In this document: one piece after another, positions 62,595 to 64,000 of the stretch | Layout: each line of letters begins with the position of its first letter | How positions within the stretch are numbered: position 1 is the first letter of the stretch | NCBI RefSeq assembly: GCF_014837055.1 | Contig: NZ_JACSPQ010000006.1 | Span: forward strand, 186,001-250,000 | DNA length: 64,000 bases | Direction of reading: 5' to 3' | From: Phocaeicola faecium | Lineage (GTDB): Bacteria > Bacteroidota > Bacteroidia > Bacteroidales > Bacteroidaceae | Notes under the pieces: generated by a model | What the model saw: the letters and a program-made list of their open reading frames with translations, nothing else | The model's database searches: none | Told to the model about the DNA's origin: nothing | Position numbers and translations under genes: made by a program

Positions 62595-64000
<1,406 letters not shown>

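Overview
The window is chromosomal DNA of a Bacteroidales bacterium, most likely Bacteroidaceae (Bacteroides, Phocaeicola or a close relative). The evidence is two SusC/SusD pairs, a fused SecDF, GH92 and GH115 glycosidases, a KorAB oxidoreductase with the gamma domain fused to alpha, and about twenty Bacteroidetes-type promoter -7 boxes (TAnnTTTG) placed just upstream of genes. Shine-Dalgarno sequences are mostly absent. No insertion sequence, prophage, integron or CRISPR array was seen.

Layout. 1-2131: end of a SusC/SusD nutrient-uptake locus. 2259-2346: a palindromic 22-bp tandem repeat just upstream of an mnmA paralogue. 3534-9460: a biotin operon (small leader ORF, bioB-bioA-bioF-bioG-bioC-bioD) that can make biotin from malonyl-ACP methyl ester. 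9745-12348 (minus): U32 peptidase-family protein and a DUF2851 protein. 12433-18996: dapB, two tandem signal peptidase I homologues (the second lacks both catalytic residues), a WbqC-like protein, two rhomboids and a membrane-anchored EEP-family hydrolase. 19370-22357: secDF. 22604-25509: a GH115 alpha-glucuronidase gene split by a one-base frameshift in an A tract. 25615-27910: divergent threonine dehydrogenase and kbl. 28185-28256: tRNA-Arg(CCU). 28465-33001: korA-korB and cysS. 33510-34655: OmpA-family porin with a long leader.

34873-45845 is a candidate glycan-utilisation locus: SusC, SusD, glycerophosphodiesterase and YdcF-like genes on plus face EEP-family, phosphodiesterase-family and GH92 alpha-mannosidase genes on minus. 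The enzyme set suggests mannose-containing glycans carrying phosphodiesters, but the substrate is inferred. 46222-52074 holds housekeeping genes: an ArgE-like deacetylase, rex-FAH-ispF, an eIF1-like factor, gamma carbonic anhydrase and aminopeptidase P. 52246-64000 is the translation/transcription core: rpsU, xer recombinase, hpf, tRNA-Thr-Tyr-Gly-Thr, tuf, tRNA-Trp, secE, nusG, rplK, rplA, rplJ, rplL, rpoB and the start of rpoC. That order closely matches the E. coli thrU-tufB-secE-rpoBC cluster.

Two kinds of structure are not explained by genes. One is a dispersed family of degenerate intergenic repeats built from words such as GCGGTAGTGTT, CTACCGTTAGCGTT and ACGCTATGGGTAGAAAG, found in at least seven gaps. 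The other is a set of very regular long hairpins in gaps between genes. The most novel-looking items are the inactive signal peptidase paralogue, the biotin leader ORF that ends inside a terminator-like hairpin, and the intergenic repeat families.
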